NCBI GenBank assembly: GCA_003164785.1
Contig: PLUE01000026.1
Span: forward strand, 101,920 to 165,919
Source: Gammaproteobacteria bacterium
GTDB taxonomy: Bacteria > Pseudomonadota > Gammaproteobacteria > Steroidobacterales > Steroidobacteraceae
Reading direction: 5' to 3'
Length of the DNA stretch: 64,000 nt
Shown here: in pieces, positions 29,024 through 38,044 of the stretch
Position numbering within the stretch: position 1 is the stretch's first letter
Layout of the letters: each line of letters opens with the position of its first letter
Translations under genes and position numbers: made by a program
The notes under the pieces: model-generated
The model's input: the letters and a program-made list of their open reading frames with translations, nothing else
Databases searched by the model: none
What the model was told of the DNA's origin: nothing

Positions 29024-30469
29024 TCACGCACGCCCGGGTAGGCGGCTGACGAATTGGGCAACGATGGTGGGCATCGTCAGCTTCACCATTAGCACATATA
29101 CCACGGCTCCGGCAAGGACCAAAATCGGCAATGCGGCGGCGTCCGAAATGAGCGGTTCCAGCAACAAACGCAGCAGCGACACCCCCACTCCCATGGTCAC
29201 GCTCGCCGCCAATGCCGGCCACTGGGGTAGGAACACCGACGAAGCCGGGATCGCGCAATTGCGTTTCAGCAGGCTGACCGACAGAGGCAGCAAGAAGAAG
29301 GGACGGGCCGCGATTCCCGCCGAGGCTGCCACCAGACCGAGCGGCGCGCATACCACCACCGCGAGTACGGTCGTCACCGTTTGGGCCACCGAGACCACCG
29401 CTTCCGTCCGTTGGAAGTTCATCGCGAGCAGCACGGCCCCGCAGATGTACTGGGTGACCAAGGCCGCGCAGGTCAGGAGCATCAACTGCGCGGGCACGAT
29501 GGCTCCCGCCCATCGCGGGTCGAGCCACACATGGAACAGCGTCGGTACGATGGCCGCGCCGCCGACACATAGGGGAAAGCAAAACAAGGTCAGCAGGGTC
29601 AATATCCTCTGCAGCGCCGCCTCGAGCCCGACCCGGTCATTCACGTACTTGCGCAACTCGATCCGGGCGACCACATACCGCGGGACGACCGCAACTTCCA
29701 TCAGGATATCCCCCAGCCGCGCGGCCAGGCTGAACAGGCCCAATTCCGTCGAGCCCCAGTACAAACCCAATATGACCCTCGGGATCTGCTGACTTCCCCA
29801 GGACAGAAACTTCGATAGCATCGATGGTGCGGCGAATTGCACCAAATCGTGGAAGTGCCTGCCGGAGAACCTCATGCTGAACTTGAGTGGAACGGCGTAC
29901 CAGAGGACGACCAACGAAACCAGCCGGGTGACGATGGCCTGCCATACCAAGGCCCACACTCCGGCGCCGGTCAGAGTCAGCGCCAGACCGATCACTCCTC
30001 CCACCACCAGGCTGCCGATCGAGCGCAGCGCCAAGGGTTGGAATTGCATCTCGCGCTTGGTGGCGGCGGTCGGAGCGGCGGCGAACGCACTGATTGCCGG
30101 CAGAATGGCCATCCAGCGCAGCATGCGGGCGAGCTCAGGATCGCCGAACCAGCCGGCGATCCGATCCGCACCGAAGAAAACGGCGATGCCGATCACCACG
30201 GACAACGCCACGTTGGCGGCGGTCATGGTCGAAAAGTGTTCATCGTCGATCTTGCGAATCGAGATCAAGGATTCCGCGGCAGCCTCTCCCGGCACGTATT
30301 CGCAAAAACCGACGAACACCATGACGATCGAAATCAGACCGAACGCCCGCGGGCCGAGCACCGGCGCCTGAATTGCGAACAACAGCAGCGCAAAAACCTG
30401 GGAAAATACCGTCTTCGTAGTCAGCCACGAAGTCGGCGATAATTTCGCGAAAACTTTCATGCGGGACAT
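29024..30469 (-). CDS. Wzx-type polysaccharide flippase
   Basis: 481 residues with about 12-14 hydrophobic segments and the MATE/MVF-like layout of the Polysacc_synt_3 (WzxC/AmsL) branch of lipid-linked oligosaccharide flippases. Typical blocks are the N-terminal AIQAPVLGPRAFGLISIVMV, the middle FAAPSMLSKFLSWGSQQIPRVILG and the LYWGSTELGLFSLAARLGD stretch. It would move the undecaprenyl-linked repeat unit across the inner membrane. It is transcribed leftward, away from the Wza-Wzz-kinase operon whose start lies about 240 bases away. A second flippase-like gene lies at 43.4 kb, so the locus may make two glycans or use one flippase for a sub-unit. Confidence 0.88.
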   Translation of the reverse strand: MSRMKVFAKLSPTSWLTTKTVFSQVFALLLFAIQAPVLGPRAFGLISIVMVFVGFCEYVPGEAAAESLISIRKIDDEHFSTMTAANVALSVVIGIAVFFGADRIAGWFGDPELARMLRWMAILPAISAFAAAPTAATKREMQFQPLALRSIGSLVVGGVIGLALTLTGAGVWALVWQAIVTRLVSLVVLWYAVPLKFSMRFSGRHFHDLVQFAAPSMLSKFLSWGSQQIPRVILGLYWGSTELGLFSLAARLGDILMEVAVVPRYVVARIELRKYVNDRVGLEAALQRILTLLTLFCFPLCVGGAAIVPTLFHVWLDPRWAGAIVPAQLMLLTCAALVTQYICGAVLLAMNFQRTEAVVSVAQTVTTVLAVVVCAPLGLVAASAGIAARPFFLLPLSVSLLKRNCAIPASSVFLPQWPALAASVTMGVGVSLLRLLLEPLISDAAALPILVLAGAVVYVLMVKLTMPTIVAQFVSRLPGRA

Positions 30470-30705
30470 CTGGCGAAGGGGGCTTTCGAAATGGTATCCG
30501 ATGCTCGGTGGGTATTCAGTGACCGGGTCGCACTAATGCAAACCACCGTCAACACGGATTCGCCAGCGCGGTGAGGCGAATGTAGCGGACTGTCGATCAA
30601 TGCCTTTCCTCACCGGTCAATGATAGTAATATATTCATCGTCGAGTTGCGCTATAACGGATATTTCTAGAATATGTTAAACAACGGGATCCAGGTGGTGC
30701 ATTCG

Positions 30706-31563
30706 ATGACTCGCTGGTTTGGAGGCAGGCGAGCATTGGGCTTGCTTTGCGCGATCTTCCTGGGAGCAGTTGTTGGAGCCGGCCAACCTGCGGTCGCCGC
30801 GGACCCCCAGACTCCAGGCGACAAGCCCGACAAGGCCCCGCTTCTGCAGCTGGGACCCGGGGACAGCGTCAGCATCCAGGTATACGGCCAACCGGACATG
30901 AGTTCCACCGTTTACGTGGGCGACGACGGCAACATTTCCATTCCGCTGGCCGGCAACGTCCAGGTGACGGGGCTATCCCCGGCTCAGGCCAGCGGTCGCA
31001 TAGAGAATGCCTTGAAGACCGGGAAAATCCTCGTGGACCCGCATGTCTCAGTGACGGTCACCCAGTCTAGAAGTCAACGTGTCTCGGTGCTGGGCCAGGT
31101 CGGCACGCCGGGGCGCTTCCCGATCGAATCGAACACCTCGATCTTCGATCTGCTCGCCCAGGCCGGCGGTGTGACGAGCACCGGTTCGGACATGATCTAC
31201 ATCATTCGACAGGACAAGGACGGAAAGGAAACCCGCTATCCGGTCGATTTGAAGGGTTTGGCGAATGGCGCTGGAGCGTTACCATCGATCGCGCTGCGAG
31301 GCGGAGACTCGGTTTTCGTACCGAAGGCCGAGCAGTTTTCGATCTATGGCGAGGTCTCGACGCCCGGCCGCTACCGCGTCGAGCCGGGAATGACGGTGAT
31401 CGAGGCGATTGCGAAGGCAGGGGGCATCACCCAGCGCGGCAGTCAGCGCCGGGTGGAGATCAAGCGCAAGCTTCCGAATGGAAACTACTCGCACGTGAAG
31501 GCCAAATTTGGGGACTTGGTGCAGCCCGATGACGTCATTCAGGTCAAGGAGAGCATTTTTTGA
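30706..31563 (+). CDS. Wza-like outer-membrane polysaccharide export protein (EpsE type)
   Basis: About 285 residues. A signal peptide (MTRWFGGRRALGLLCAIFL, cleavage near AVAAD) precedes the poly-export domain (LGPGDSVSIQVYGQPDMSSTV) and two SLBB domains (SVLGQVGTPGRFPIES and SIYGEVSTPGRYRVEP). No lipobox Cys follows the signal, so this is the non-lipidated EpsE variant rather than E. coli-type Wza. The ATG at 30673 in frame has no ribosome-binding site; the ATG at 30706 has AGGTGG about 9 bases upstream and places the signal peptide correctly. It is first gene of a tightly packed export and chain-length operon, the next gene overlapping its stop. Confidence 0.9.
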   Translation: MTRWFGGRRALGLLCAIFLGAVVGAGQPAVAADPQTPGDKPDKAPLLQLGPGDSVSIQVYGQPDMSSTVYVGDDGNISIPLAGNVQVTGLSPAQASGRIENALKTGKILVDPHVSVTVTQSRSQRVSVLGQVGTPGRFPIESNTSIFDLLAQAGGVTSTGSDMIYIIRQDKDGKETRYPVDLKGLANGAGALPSIALRGGDSVFVPKAEQFSIYGEVSTPGRYRVEPGMTVIEAIAKAGGITQRGSQRRVEIKRKLPNGNYSHVKAKFGDLVQPDDVIQVKESIF

Positions 31564-33014
31564 AGTCGCGTCGAAACTTACCCGTGCTGGCGGTTGCAAA
31601 TCCAGTGACCATGGCCGTCAGTCATGCGCAGCCGGCCCAGCAGGAGTCCGAATCGCCGGGTCTGTCCGCCCTGCAAATCTTCTCGATCGTGCGTGCGTAT
31701 GCCTGGCAGACGCTCGTCATAGTTGGCGTCATATCCGTGCTGACGGCGGGTCTCATCAAGATGATGCCCAAGACCTATACGGCGACGGCGACGTTGATGG
31801 TGAGCCCGGAGGGCAACGATCCACTTGCAACCAACCAGGCGAACGCCACACCGCTGTTCAATTACATGTCGACGGAATCGCAGCTCATGCTGAGCGCGGA
31901 AGTGCTGCTGCCTCTCATCGACAAATTGAATCTCGCGCAGGACAAGAACTACACCGCAGGCTATGCCGGCGACGGGAGCACGCTGCGCGATTACATTCGT
32001 GAGAACCTGATAAAGTCCTTGGACATCCAGCTCGGAGCATTCGGCAGCCAGCTCATCTACATCAGCGCGTCGGCGCGCAATCCGCAACTCGCCGCCCAGA
32101 TAGCCAATACGCTGGCGGACGTCTATTTGAATCAGCAGCGCGGCCGTGTGTCCGGCCCGGCGAGCGAGCGGGCGAAGCGCTACGCACTGGAGCTCGCCGA
32201 ACTGAAGGACAAGGTTCGGGTGGCCCAGGATCAGGTGACCGCATTCCGCCAACGCACAGGCGTGACCAACACCACCGAGAAGAACAACAACGTCGAGCAG
32301 GCCCTCCTCGGCAGTCTCCAAGCGCAGCTGCAGGACGCCTCCAACGCGCGCCGCGCGGCGGAAGTCAAGGCGGCGGCGGAACAGAGCGCGACAAGCGCGG
32401 CGGGCACACCCGCGGTGCAGAGCATGAAAGCGCTGCTCAACACGCAGCAGACGCAACTGGCGCAACTGCGCACCACCTACGGAGCGCAACATCCGAAAGT
32501 CATGGAGCTCGAGAGCCAGATCCATGCGACCCAGCGTAATTTGGATGTCGAGATGCACGGCGTTGCGGCGACGAATTCAGCGGATCTCATGGCGGCACAG
32601 CAGCTCGAGGCCAAGATGCGCGTTGCCGTCGAAGAACAAAGGAACAAGGTGCTCGGCGTCAACAAGCTGCAGGACGATGGCACCAAGTACGAGCTGGAAC
32701 TCGAATCGGCCCAGTCGGTCTACAAACGGGCGCTCGACGGGTACGACCAGATCATGTTCGCTTCGGGCGCACACAGCGCGAACATCAGCGTCGTGAGCGC
32801 CGCCGTTCCGCCCCAGAAGGTCACCAAACCCAACAAGCCGAAGCTGCTGCTTATGGGCATTATGGCCGGCATTTTCGTCGGCCTTCTCGCGCCGCTTCTC
32901 TATGAACTCTTCGTCAACCGGCGAATCCGGACGCGTGATGATTTCGAGCGTAGCTTCAACATCCCGGTGCTGATCGAGTTCGATCGCATCGTCTCATTCC
33001 CAACTACCGTATGA
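31560..33014 (+). CDS. Wzz-family chain-length determinant (EpsF type)
   Basis: 484 residues. One membrane helix near the N-terminus (TLVIVGVISVLTAGLIKMM) and one near the C-terminus (KLLLMGIMAGIFVGLLAPLLYELF) flank a long periplasmic coiled coil. YTATATLMVSPEGND after the first helix and PPQKVTKPNKPKLLL before the second are typical of polysaccharide co-polymerases. The start codon is TTG at 31560, overlapping the previous stop, with AAGGAG 7 bases upstream; no ATG gives a full N-terminus. It should set glycan length together with the polymerase and the adjacent kinase. Confidence 0.9.
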   Translation: MKSRRNLPVLAVANPVTMAVSHAQPAQQESESPGLSALQIFSIVRAYAWQTLVIVGVISVLTAGLIKMMPKTYTATATLMVSPEGNDPLATNQANATPLFNYMSTESQLMLSAEVLLPLIDKLNLAQDKNYTAGYAGDGSTLRDYIRENLIKSLDIQLGAFGSQLIYISASARNPQLAAQIANTLADVYLNQQRGRVSGPASERAKRYALELAELKDKVRVAQDQVTAFRQRTGVTNTTEKNNNVEQALLGSLQAQLQDASNARRAAEVKAAAEQSATSAAGTPAVQSMKALLNTQQTQLAQLRTTYGAQHPKVMELESQIHATQRNLDVEMHGVAATNSADLMAAQQLEAKMRVAVEEQRNKVLGVNKLQDDGTKYELELESAQSVYKRALDGYDQIMFASGAHSANISVVSAAVPPQKVTKPNKPKLLLMGIMAGIFVGLLAPLLYELFVNRRIRTRDDFERSFNIPVLIEFDRIVSFPTTV

Positions 33015-33940
33015 ACTCCCCATCACCGGCAGATTACGACCGTGCCGATTCCGTCGAGTTGAGCGCGGCGCTGATCTCCGAGCTCGGCCTCTCCGACGTG
33101 TCCGTTCAAAGGATCTATGAGTTCATGCAATCCATGGACACGAACTTTCCGGATGCCGCAGCGCGTCTTGGAATCCTGAGGCCGGAAGCGATTGCTGAAG
33201 CACTCATCAAGATCCGGACCCAGCGGCCGCCGGAAGATGTGGGCATGATCGAGTCGGCGATACGCCGAATCGCTTCCGACAGACGAGTAGTGCTTCGTCA
33301 AGGCGAGCGCGTCACACCCGGCCCGCATTTGATTCTTGCGCATGATTCCGACAACCCGCGCAGCGAACGTCTGAGGGCGCTGCGCACGGAATTGCTGCTG
33401 CTGCACGAGGCAGGACGCGGCGCCAACATGGTCGCCATATTGAGCCCGGGTTCCGGAGAGGGGCGATCCCAGCTGTGCGCCGAGTTGGCGATTTCCTTCG
33501 CTCAGCTCGGGCGACGTACGCTCCTGGTGGACACCGACATGCGCAAGCCGCAACAACACGTCCTGTTTGGGGCATCCTACGGAGATGGGCTGTCGCAGGC
33601 GATTGCCCGGAACGAGAAGCCGTGCTACCACCCGGTCGCCGGTTTGCCGACCATGCATCTGTTGACTGCCGGGCCGATCCCCAAGAATCCCTTGGAACTG
33701 CTGTCCGACGGACGATTCAGCAATCTTCTCGCCGAATGGCAGAACTCCTACGAGTTCATCGTGCTCGACACGCCGCCGGTTGCGCAATGCGCGGACGGGC
33801 TCGCGGTGGCAACCATGGCGGCGCGCGCGCTCGTGCTGAGCCGGGCCAAGCACACGACCTATCGAAGTACGAAGGCTTTGCTTCGCCGGCTCGAGAGTAC
33901 GCAGTCGAGATTGCTCGGAGCTGTGATCAACCATTTTTGA
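33011..33940 (+). CDS. EpsG-type chain-length tyrosine kinase (BY-kinase family)
   Basis: 309 residues, starting in an ATGA overlap with the Wzz gene. A 110-residue N-terminal helical domain, reminiscent of type II secretion GspE-like N-termini, precedes a MinD/BY-kinase ATPase domain: Walker A-like SPGSGEGRSQLCAELA, Walker A' LLVDTDMRKPQQH and Walker B EFIVLDTPPVAQCADG. The GEGRS form with Arg for Lys is usual in EpsG proteins, so it is not a defect. There is no Tyr-rich C-terminal tail; the protein ends GAVINHF, so tail autophosphorylation as in Wzc is not expected. Cytosolic partner of the membrane Wzz protein. Confidence 0.87.
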   Translation: MNSPSPADYDRADSVELSAALISELGLSDVSVQRIYEFMQSMDTNFPDAAARLGILRPEAIAEALIKIRTQRPPEDVGMIESAIRRIASDRRVVLRQGERVTPGPHLILAHDSDNPRSERLRALRTELLLLHEAGRGANMVAILSPGSGEGRSQLCAELAISFAQLGRRTLLVDTDMRKPQQHVLFGASYGDGLSQAIARNEKPCYHPVAGLPTMHLLTAGPIPKNPLELLSDGRFSNLLAEWQNSYEFIVLDTPPVAQCADGLAVATMAARALVLSRAKHTTYRSTKALLRRLESTQSRLLGAVINHF

Positions 33941-33959
33941 TCGGCCTCGTTGCCGATCG

Positions 33960-34880
33960 ATGATCTCTATGAACACGGTCAGCCTGTGTATTGCTACTTA
34001 CCGCCGGCCGGAACGCCTGGCGGCGTTGCTCGAGGATCTAACCCGTCAGAGACTGTTGCCGGACGAGGTTGTGGTGGTCGACAACGATCCCGGGGCGAGC
34101 GCGCAAAGCGTCGTCGAGGAGCGCCTCCGTCTGGGCGCACCCTTCCCCATCCGCTACGCGATGCAACCGCAAAAAAACATTTCTCTGACGCGTAACAAAA
34201 CCGTGGAACTTGCGGGCAGCGAATGGCTCGCGTTCATCGACGACGATGAACGGGCGCCGGCGGCCTGGCTGGCACAGCTCATGGCCGCCGCAGAGCGCTT
34301 TGGCGCTCACGGCGTGCTGGGTCCGGTGGATCCGGTGGTGCCGCCCTCCGCGCCCGGTTGGATCCGCCGTGGACGCTTCTACGACTTTCCGCGCATGGCG
34401 ACCGGCACCGTCATTCCACCCAATCGACTGCGCTTCGGCAACGTGCTGCTGCAGGCATCCCTTGTGCGCCCCATGGAAGGACCGTTCGATCCGTCGCTGG
34501 GGCTGACCGGCGGCGAGGACGGTGACTTATTGTCGCGCCTGGTGCTGGGCGGCGCCCGCATCGTATGGTGCGATGAAGCGATGGTGAGTGAACCCGTCGA
34601 AACATCGCGTTTGTCGCTGCAATGGCTGCTACGCCGCGCACTCAGCGGCGGTCAGGATTTCGCACGGCACGCGCTCGCAGGTCGTTATGGTGCGATGCCC
34701 TTCGGCAGGCGGGCGATGTTCTTTTTGCGCGCCTTGGTGCAGGCTATGGCGGCAGCAGGACTCGCGCTCGTCATTTGGCCACTGGGGAGACATCATGCGG
34801 CGCGCTGGCTCACCACGCTTTCGGCGAATATCGGGAAATTGTCGGTGTTGTGGGGCTGGCGATACCGCGAATATGCGTGA
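33960..34880 (+). CDS. GT2 family glycosyltransferase
   Basis: 306 residues, GT-A fold. It starts SLCIATYRRPERLAALL, with the nucleotide-binding VVVDNDP strand, the metal-binding DxD as IDDDERAP, and an acceptor-side GGEDGDLLSRL block with the likely catalytic base in GGED. One C-terminal hydrophobic stretch (FFLRALVQAMAAAGLALVI) may anchor it to the inner membrane. It lies 19 bases after the kinase gene and 3 bases before the next GT2 gene, all in one operon, so it should build the EPS repeat unit. Sugar specificity cannot be read from sequence. Confidence 0.88.
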   Translation: MISMNTVSLCIATYRRPERLAALLEDLTRQRLLPDEVVVVDNDPGASAQSVVEERLRLGAPFPIRYAMQPQKNISLTRNKTVELAGSEWLAFIDDDERAPAAWLAQLMAAAERFGAHGVLGPVDPVVPPSAPGWIRRGRFYDFPRMATGTVIPPNRLRFGNVLLQASLVRPMEGPFDPSLGLTGGEDGDLLSRLVLGGARIVWCDEAMVSEPVETSRLSLQWLLRRALSGGQDFARHALAGRYGAMPFGRRAMFFLRALVQAMAAAGLALVIWPLGRHHAARWLTTLSANIGKLSVLWGWRYREYA

Positions 34881-34883
34881 CCT

Positions 34884-36074
34884 GTGATCACGCTGGTCAC
34901 CATATTCCTGACCCTGCTCGGCCTGCCCGCGGCGCTGGCCTGCGCCTATCTCCTGATCGCGACGCTGATGTCGGCCGCTCCGAGAATGCCGCCGCCGTCG
35001 GCACGCCGATTGCGCTTCGACGTGTTCGTGCCGGCCTATAACGAAGAGTCGGTCATCGCCCGGGTGGTCGGCAGCCTCAAGCGGCTGGACTGGCCCGCCG
35101 ATCGTTTCCGGGTTATCGTCATCGCGGATAACTGCAGCGATTCCACGTCGCGCGTCGCGACGGCCGCCGGCGCCTCCGTCTGCGCGCGCAGCAATTTGAC
35201 CGAGCGCGGCAAGGGTTACGCGCTGGCCTATGCGTTCGCGCAAAGTGCCGACGAAGCATGGGCCGACGCGGTGGTCGTCATCGATGCCGACTCGGAAGCG
35301 TCCGCGAATCTGCTCGAGGCGTTTGCGACGCGCATCGAACGCGGCGCTCATGCCATCCAGGCGCATTACGGCGTGCTGAACCCGTTCGCATCATGGCGCA
35401 CCCGCCTGATGACGATCGCACAGGCCGCCTTTCACATCGTTCGCTCGCGCGCCCGCGAGCGGCTCGGCGTGTCGTGCGGCATCCGCGGCAACGGCTGGTG
35501 CGTCACGCACGCCCTGCTGAAGCGGGTTCCTTACCAGGCATTCTCGCTGGCGGAAGACATCGAATACGGAATCGAGCTGGGACTTGCCGGTCAACGTGTC
35601 GAATATGCTGACGAAGCGCATACGAATGCAGACATGGTCTCCGGCGAGCAGATTGCCGGCAAACAGCGGCAGCGCTGGGAGAACGGCAGGCTGCATCTGA
35701 TTCGCACCGAGACCGCGGCATTGCTGCGCGCGGCGCTGCGCAAGCGCAGCCGGGTGTGCCTCGATCTCGCGCTCGACCTGCTGGTGCTGCCCCTGTCCTA
35801 CATCTGCCTGAACGTCGCGGCGTTCATCGTGGCGGTAGGTCTCGCGGCGTGGCTCGAGCCGCAACTGCGGGTGTGGCTTTGGATCAGCCTCGGCTGCGCG
35901 ACGAGCATCGTGCTCTACGTCCTGCGTGGCTGGCAATTGAGCGGCATCGGCGCGCGCGGATTATTGGATCTCGCGCGCGCACCCGGATTTCTTTTGTGGA
36001 AAATAATTTTAATGTTCAAGAGCCGGGCCTCGAAGGAATGGATTCGGACCGAGCGCGAGAAGCCGAAGGCGTAG
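34884..36074 (+). CDS. membrane-bound processive-type GT2 glycosyltransferase
   Basis: 396 residues starting with GTG at 34884, almost touching the previous gene. An N-terminal helix, a GT-A catalytic domain and two to three C-terminal helices give the BcsA/hyaluronan-synthase-like layout. D,D,D,QxxRW motifs are seen: IADNCSD, VVIDADSEA, SLAEDIEYG and KQRQRWENG. Such enzymes often make beta-linked glucan or related chains, but monofunctional members with this layout also occur in EPS clusters. It is the last gene of the operon from 30.7 kb; about 235 bases without genes follow. Confidence 0.87.
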   Translation: MITLVTIFLTLLGLPAALACAYLLIATLMSAAPRMPPPSARRLRFDVFVPAYNEESVIARVVGSLKRLDWPADRFRVIVIADNCSDSTSRVATAAGASVCARSNLTERGKGYALAYAFAQSADEAWADAVVVIDADSEASANLLEAFATRIERGAHAIQAHYGVLNPFASWRTRLMTIAQAAFHIVRSRARERLGVSCGIRGNGWCVTHALLKRVPYQAFSLAEDIEYGIELGLAGQRVEYADEAHTNADMVSGEQIAGKQRQRWENGRLHLIRTETAALLRAALRKRSRVCLDLALDLLVLPLSYICLNVAAFIVAVGLAAWLEPQLRVWLWISLGCATSIVLYVLRGWQLSGIGARGLLDLARAPGFLLWKIILMFKSRASKEWIRTEREKPKA

Positions 36075-36211
36075 TCTCCCGCCCCCATCCTGCAGAACCG
36101 CGCGCAATGACGCGGAATTTCATCGTCCCTTAACTTATTTCCACTGTGGAGATGTACACCCGTCGCCATTTCCAGACACGATTTTGGGCGTAAGTCGCTG
36201 ATCCGAGACAA

Positions 36212-36240
36212 TTGCGACACAAATTCATTGCCCGTAAAAC
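36212..36240 (+). promoter_or_regulatory. possible sigma-70-type promoter
   Basis: TTGCGA and TAAAAC with a 17-base spacer, about 70 bases upstream of the start of the secreted multidomain protein at 36310. Both hexamers are imperfect, so this rests mostly on spacing and position in the only sizeable gap before that gene. Confidence 0.3.
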
Positions 36241-36309
36241 GCATCTCGTGTTCCGCATTCGTCCTCAAAGCGAAGCGGGTTGCCTCCCCCAAACACTCGA
36301 GTGCCATCC

Positions 36310-38007
36310 ATGTCAAAACGAGCAAATCTATATCTTTGTGCCGCGGTCTCGGCCGCCACCACCCTGTCGGCAACGGCGGCGACGTACGAAACGCCGTACA
36401 TGGCGAGTTTCTCGCCGACGTCGGGAGCGGCGGGAACCGTGATTACGGTATCGGGCTCGGGATTCAAGGGATTGAACGGAGCGTCGATTGGCAACGGTCA
36501 TGATTCCACGGTCCTGGTCGTCAGCGACACGGTGGCGAAGGTCACCGTGCCCAGCGATGCCACCACCGGGCAACTCGCGATTCACAATGCCGCCAATTGG
36601 TCTTGGTCCGCCAGCGCATTCACGGTCACCAAGGGAACCACCACGCCCGTGTCGACGCCGACGTCCCCGTCATCGAAGTCGGCAACCATTTCCGGCGCCG
36701 TCGCCGGGCCGACTGGTGCCTCGGTCAAACTGTCGGGCGCCGCGACCCGGATCGCCACCGCGAACTCGAGCGGCGGCTACTCGTTCACCGACGTCGCGGA
36801 CGGCACCTACACCCTGGCCCCGACCACCGCGGGACATGTCTTCACTCCCTCGAGCGTGGCGGCCAAGGTGACTGGCGCTGCCGTCACCGGCGTAAACTTC
36901 GCCGGCGTGGCGACATCCTCCGCCACCTACACGCTCACGGGCACCGTCTCCGGCAGTACCGTCGCGGGCGTCATGGTCACCTTGAACGGCAGCAACATCG
37001 GGGCGGCGGCAACGGATCTCAGCGGGAATTACAGCTTCTCCGGCCTGGCGAGCGGCACGTACACGGTGAGCGCGTCGCTGGCGGGCCATACGCTGAGTCA
37101 GGCCAAGATCGTCGCCATCGCCAAGGTCGACTCCACCGCGAACAACTTCACGTCCGAAGCCACGCCGAGCGGCGCGGTCACGCTGGCCACGATCAGTCCG
37201 CTGGGTCAAGCGACGGTCGGCAGTGCGTACTCGCACACCGTGGTCAAAACCATCAGCGGCGGCAATGGCGCCTATCACTATCAAACGGGCGCCCTGTCCA
37301 CGGGCACGCCGCCCGTCGGCATGTACGTCAACCCAAATGGCAACCTGAGCGGAACGCCGGGCAACGCCGGTACGTACACGTTCGAGGTGTGCGCCGCGGA
37401 TTCCGCGGGTCATGTGACGTCCGCCTGCACGCCGACCACCATCAAGGTCGTCGCGCCGTCCACCGCGTCCACGCCGCCGGTTACACCGCCGGTCACTCCC
37501 CCGGTTACCCCGCCGGTCACGCCGCCCCCCGTGACGCCGCCGGCATCCGGCACCTCGTGGGTGTACTACAACGGCGCGTTTGACTGGCCCGGCGATTACT
37601 CCTTCGTTGCCTCTCCGAACTACTCGGACACGAGCGGCGAGCCGCTGACCGGCACCAGGGACATCAAGGTTACGCTGGAAGGAGCCTGGGGCGGATGGCT
37701 GCCGTTCGCACAGAACTGGAGCTTCAACTCGAAGCCGTACACCAAGCTCACCTTCGCGTTGAAGCCGACGGTTGCGAATCAGAAATGGCAGGTGTTCTTC
37801 GTCAAAGTAGGCGATATTCCGGTCGGCATCTCCTTGGATGTAGCAAACTACGGGCCGGCGCCGGTGGCGGGCAAATGGGCGACCTACACGATTCCCCTGC
37901 AGGACCTCGGTGTATTAGGATCCACGATCTATAAATTCGGCATCCAGGATGAAACGGGACTCTCCAACAACTCATGGTTTGTGGACAACGTAGGTTTCGC
38001 ACCGTAG
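36310..38007 (+). CDS. secreted modular protein: TIG, two CarboxypepD-reg-like repeats, PIG-like domain, C-terminal CBM-like domain
   Basis: About 565 residues. A signal peptide (MSKRANLYLCAAVSAATTLSATAA) is followed by an IPT/TIG domain (YMASFSPTSGAAGTVITVSG) nearly the same as those of the GH5 protein at 50.3 kb, two prealbumin-like repeats (SGAVAGPTGASVKLSG and LTGTVSGSTVAGVMVTLNG), a putative Ig domain (GTPPVGMYVNPNGNLSGTPG), a TPPVTPPV proline linker and a 145-residue C-terminal beta domain from SWVYYNGAFDWPGDY on. That last domain, aromatic-rich and ending NSWFVDNVGFAP, looks like a carbohydrate-binding module and recurs at the end of the protein at 55.9 kb. No catalytic residues are evident. 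The start at 36310 puts the signal peptide first; the frame opens 10 codons earlier. Confidence 0.8.
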   Translation: MSKRANLYLCAAVSAATTLSATAATYETPYMASFSPTSGAAGTVITVSGSGFKGLNGASIGNGHDSTVLVVSDTVAKVTVPSDATTGQLAIHNAANWSWSASAFTVTKGTTTPVSTPTSPSSKSATISGAVAGPTGASVKLSGAATRIATANSSGGYSFTDVADGTYTLAPTTAGHVFTPSSVAAKVTGAAVTGVNFAGVATSSATYTLTGTVSGSTVAGVMVTLNGSNIGAAATDLSGNYSFSGLASGTYTVSASLAGHTLSQAKIVAIAKVDSTANNFTSEATPSGAVTLATISPLGQATVGSAYSHTVVKTISGGNGAYHYQTGALSTGTPPVGMYVNPNGNLSGTPGNAGTYTFEVCAADSAGHVTSACTPTTIKVVAPSTASTPPVTPPVTPPVTPPVTPPPVTPPASGTSWVYYNGAFDWPGDYSFVASPNYSDTSGEPLTGTRDIKVTLEGAWGGWLPFAQNWSFNSKPYTKLTFALKPTVANQKWQVFFVKVGDIPVGISLDVANYGPAPVAGKWATYTIPLQDLGVLGSTIYKFGIQDETGLSNNSWFVDNVGFAP

Positions 38008-38044
38008 GGACTTCCCGACCCGCCCCGTCCTCACCGGAGGACGG

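Noticed and set aside
33440..33490. Loss of the Walker A lysine in the EpsG-type kinase
   Set aside because: GEGRS with Arg is, as far as I recall, normal for EpsG proteins, so it is not a defect.
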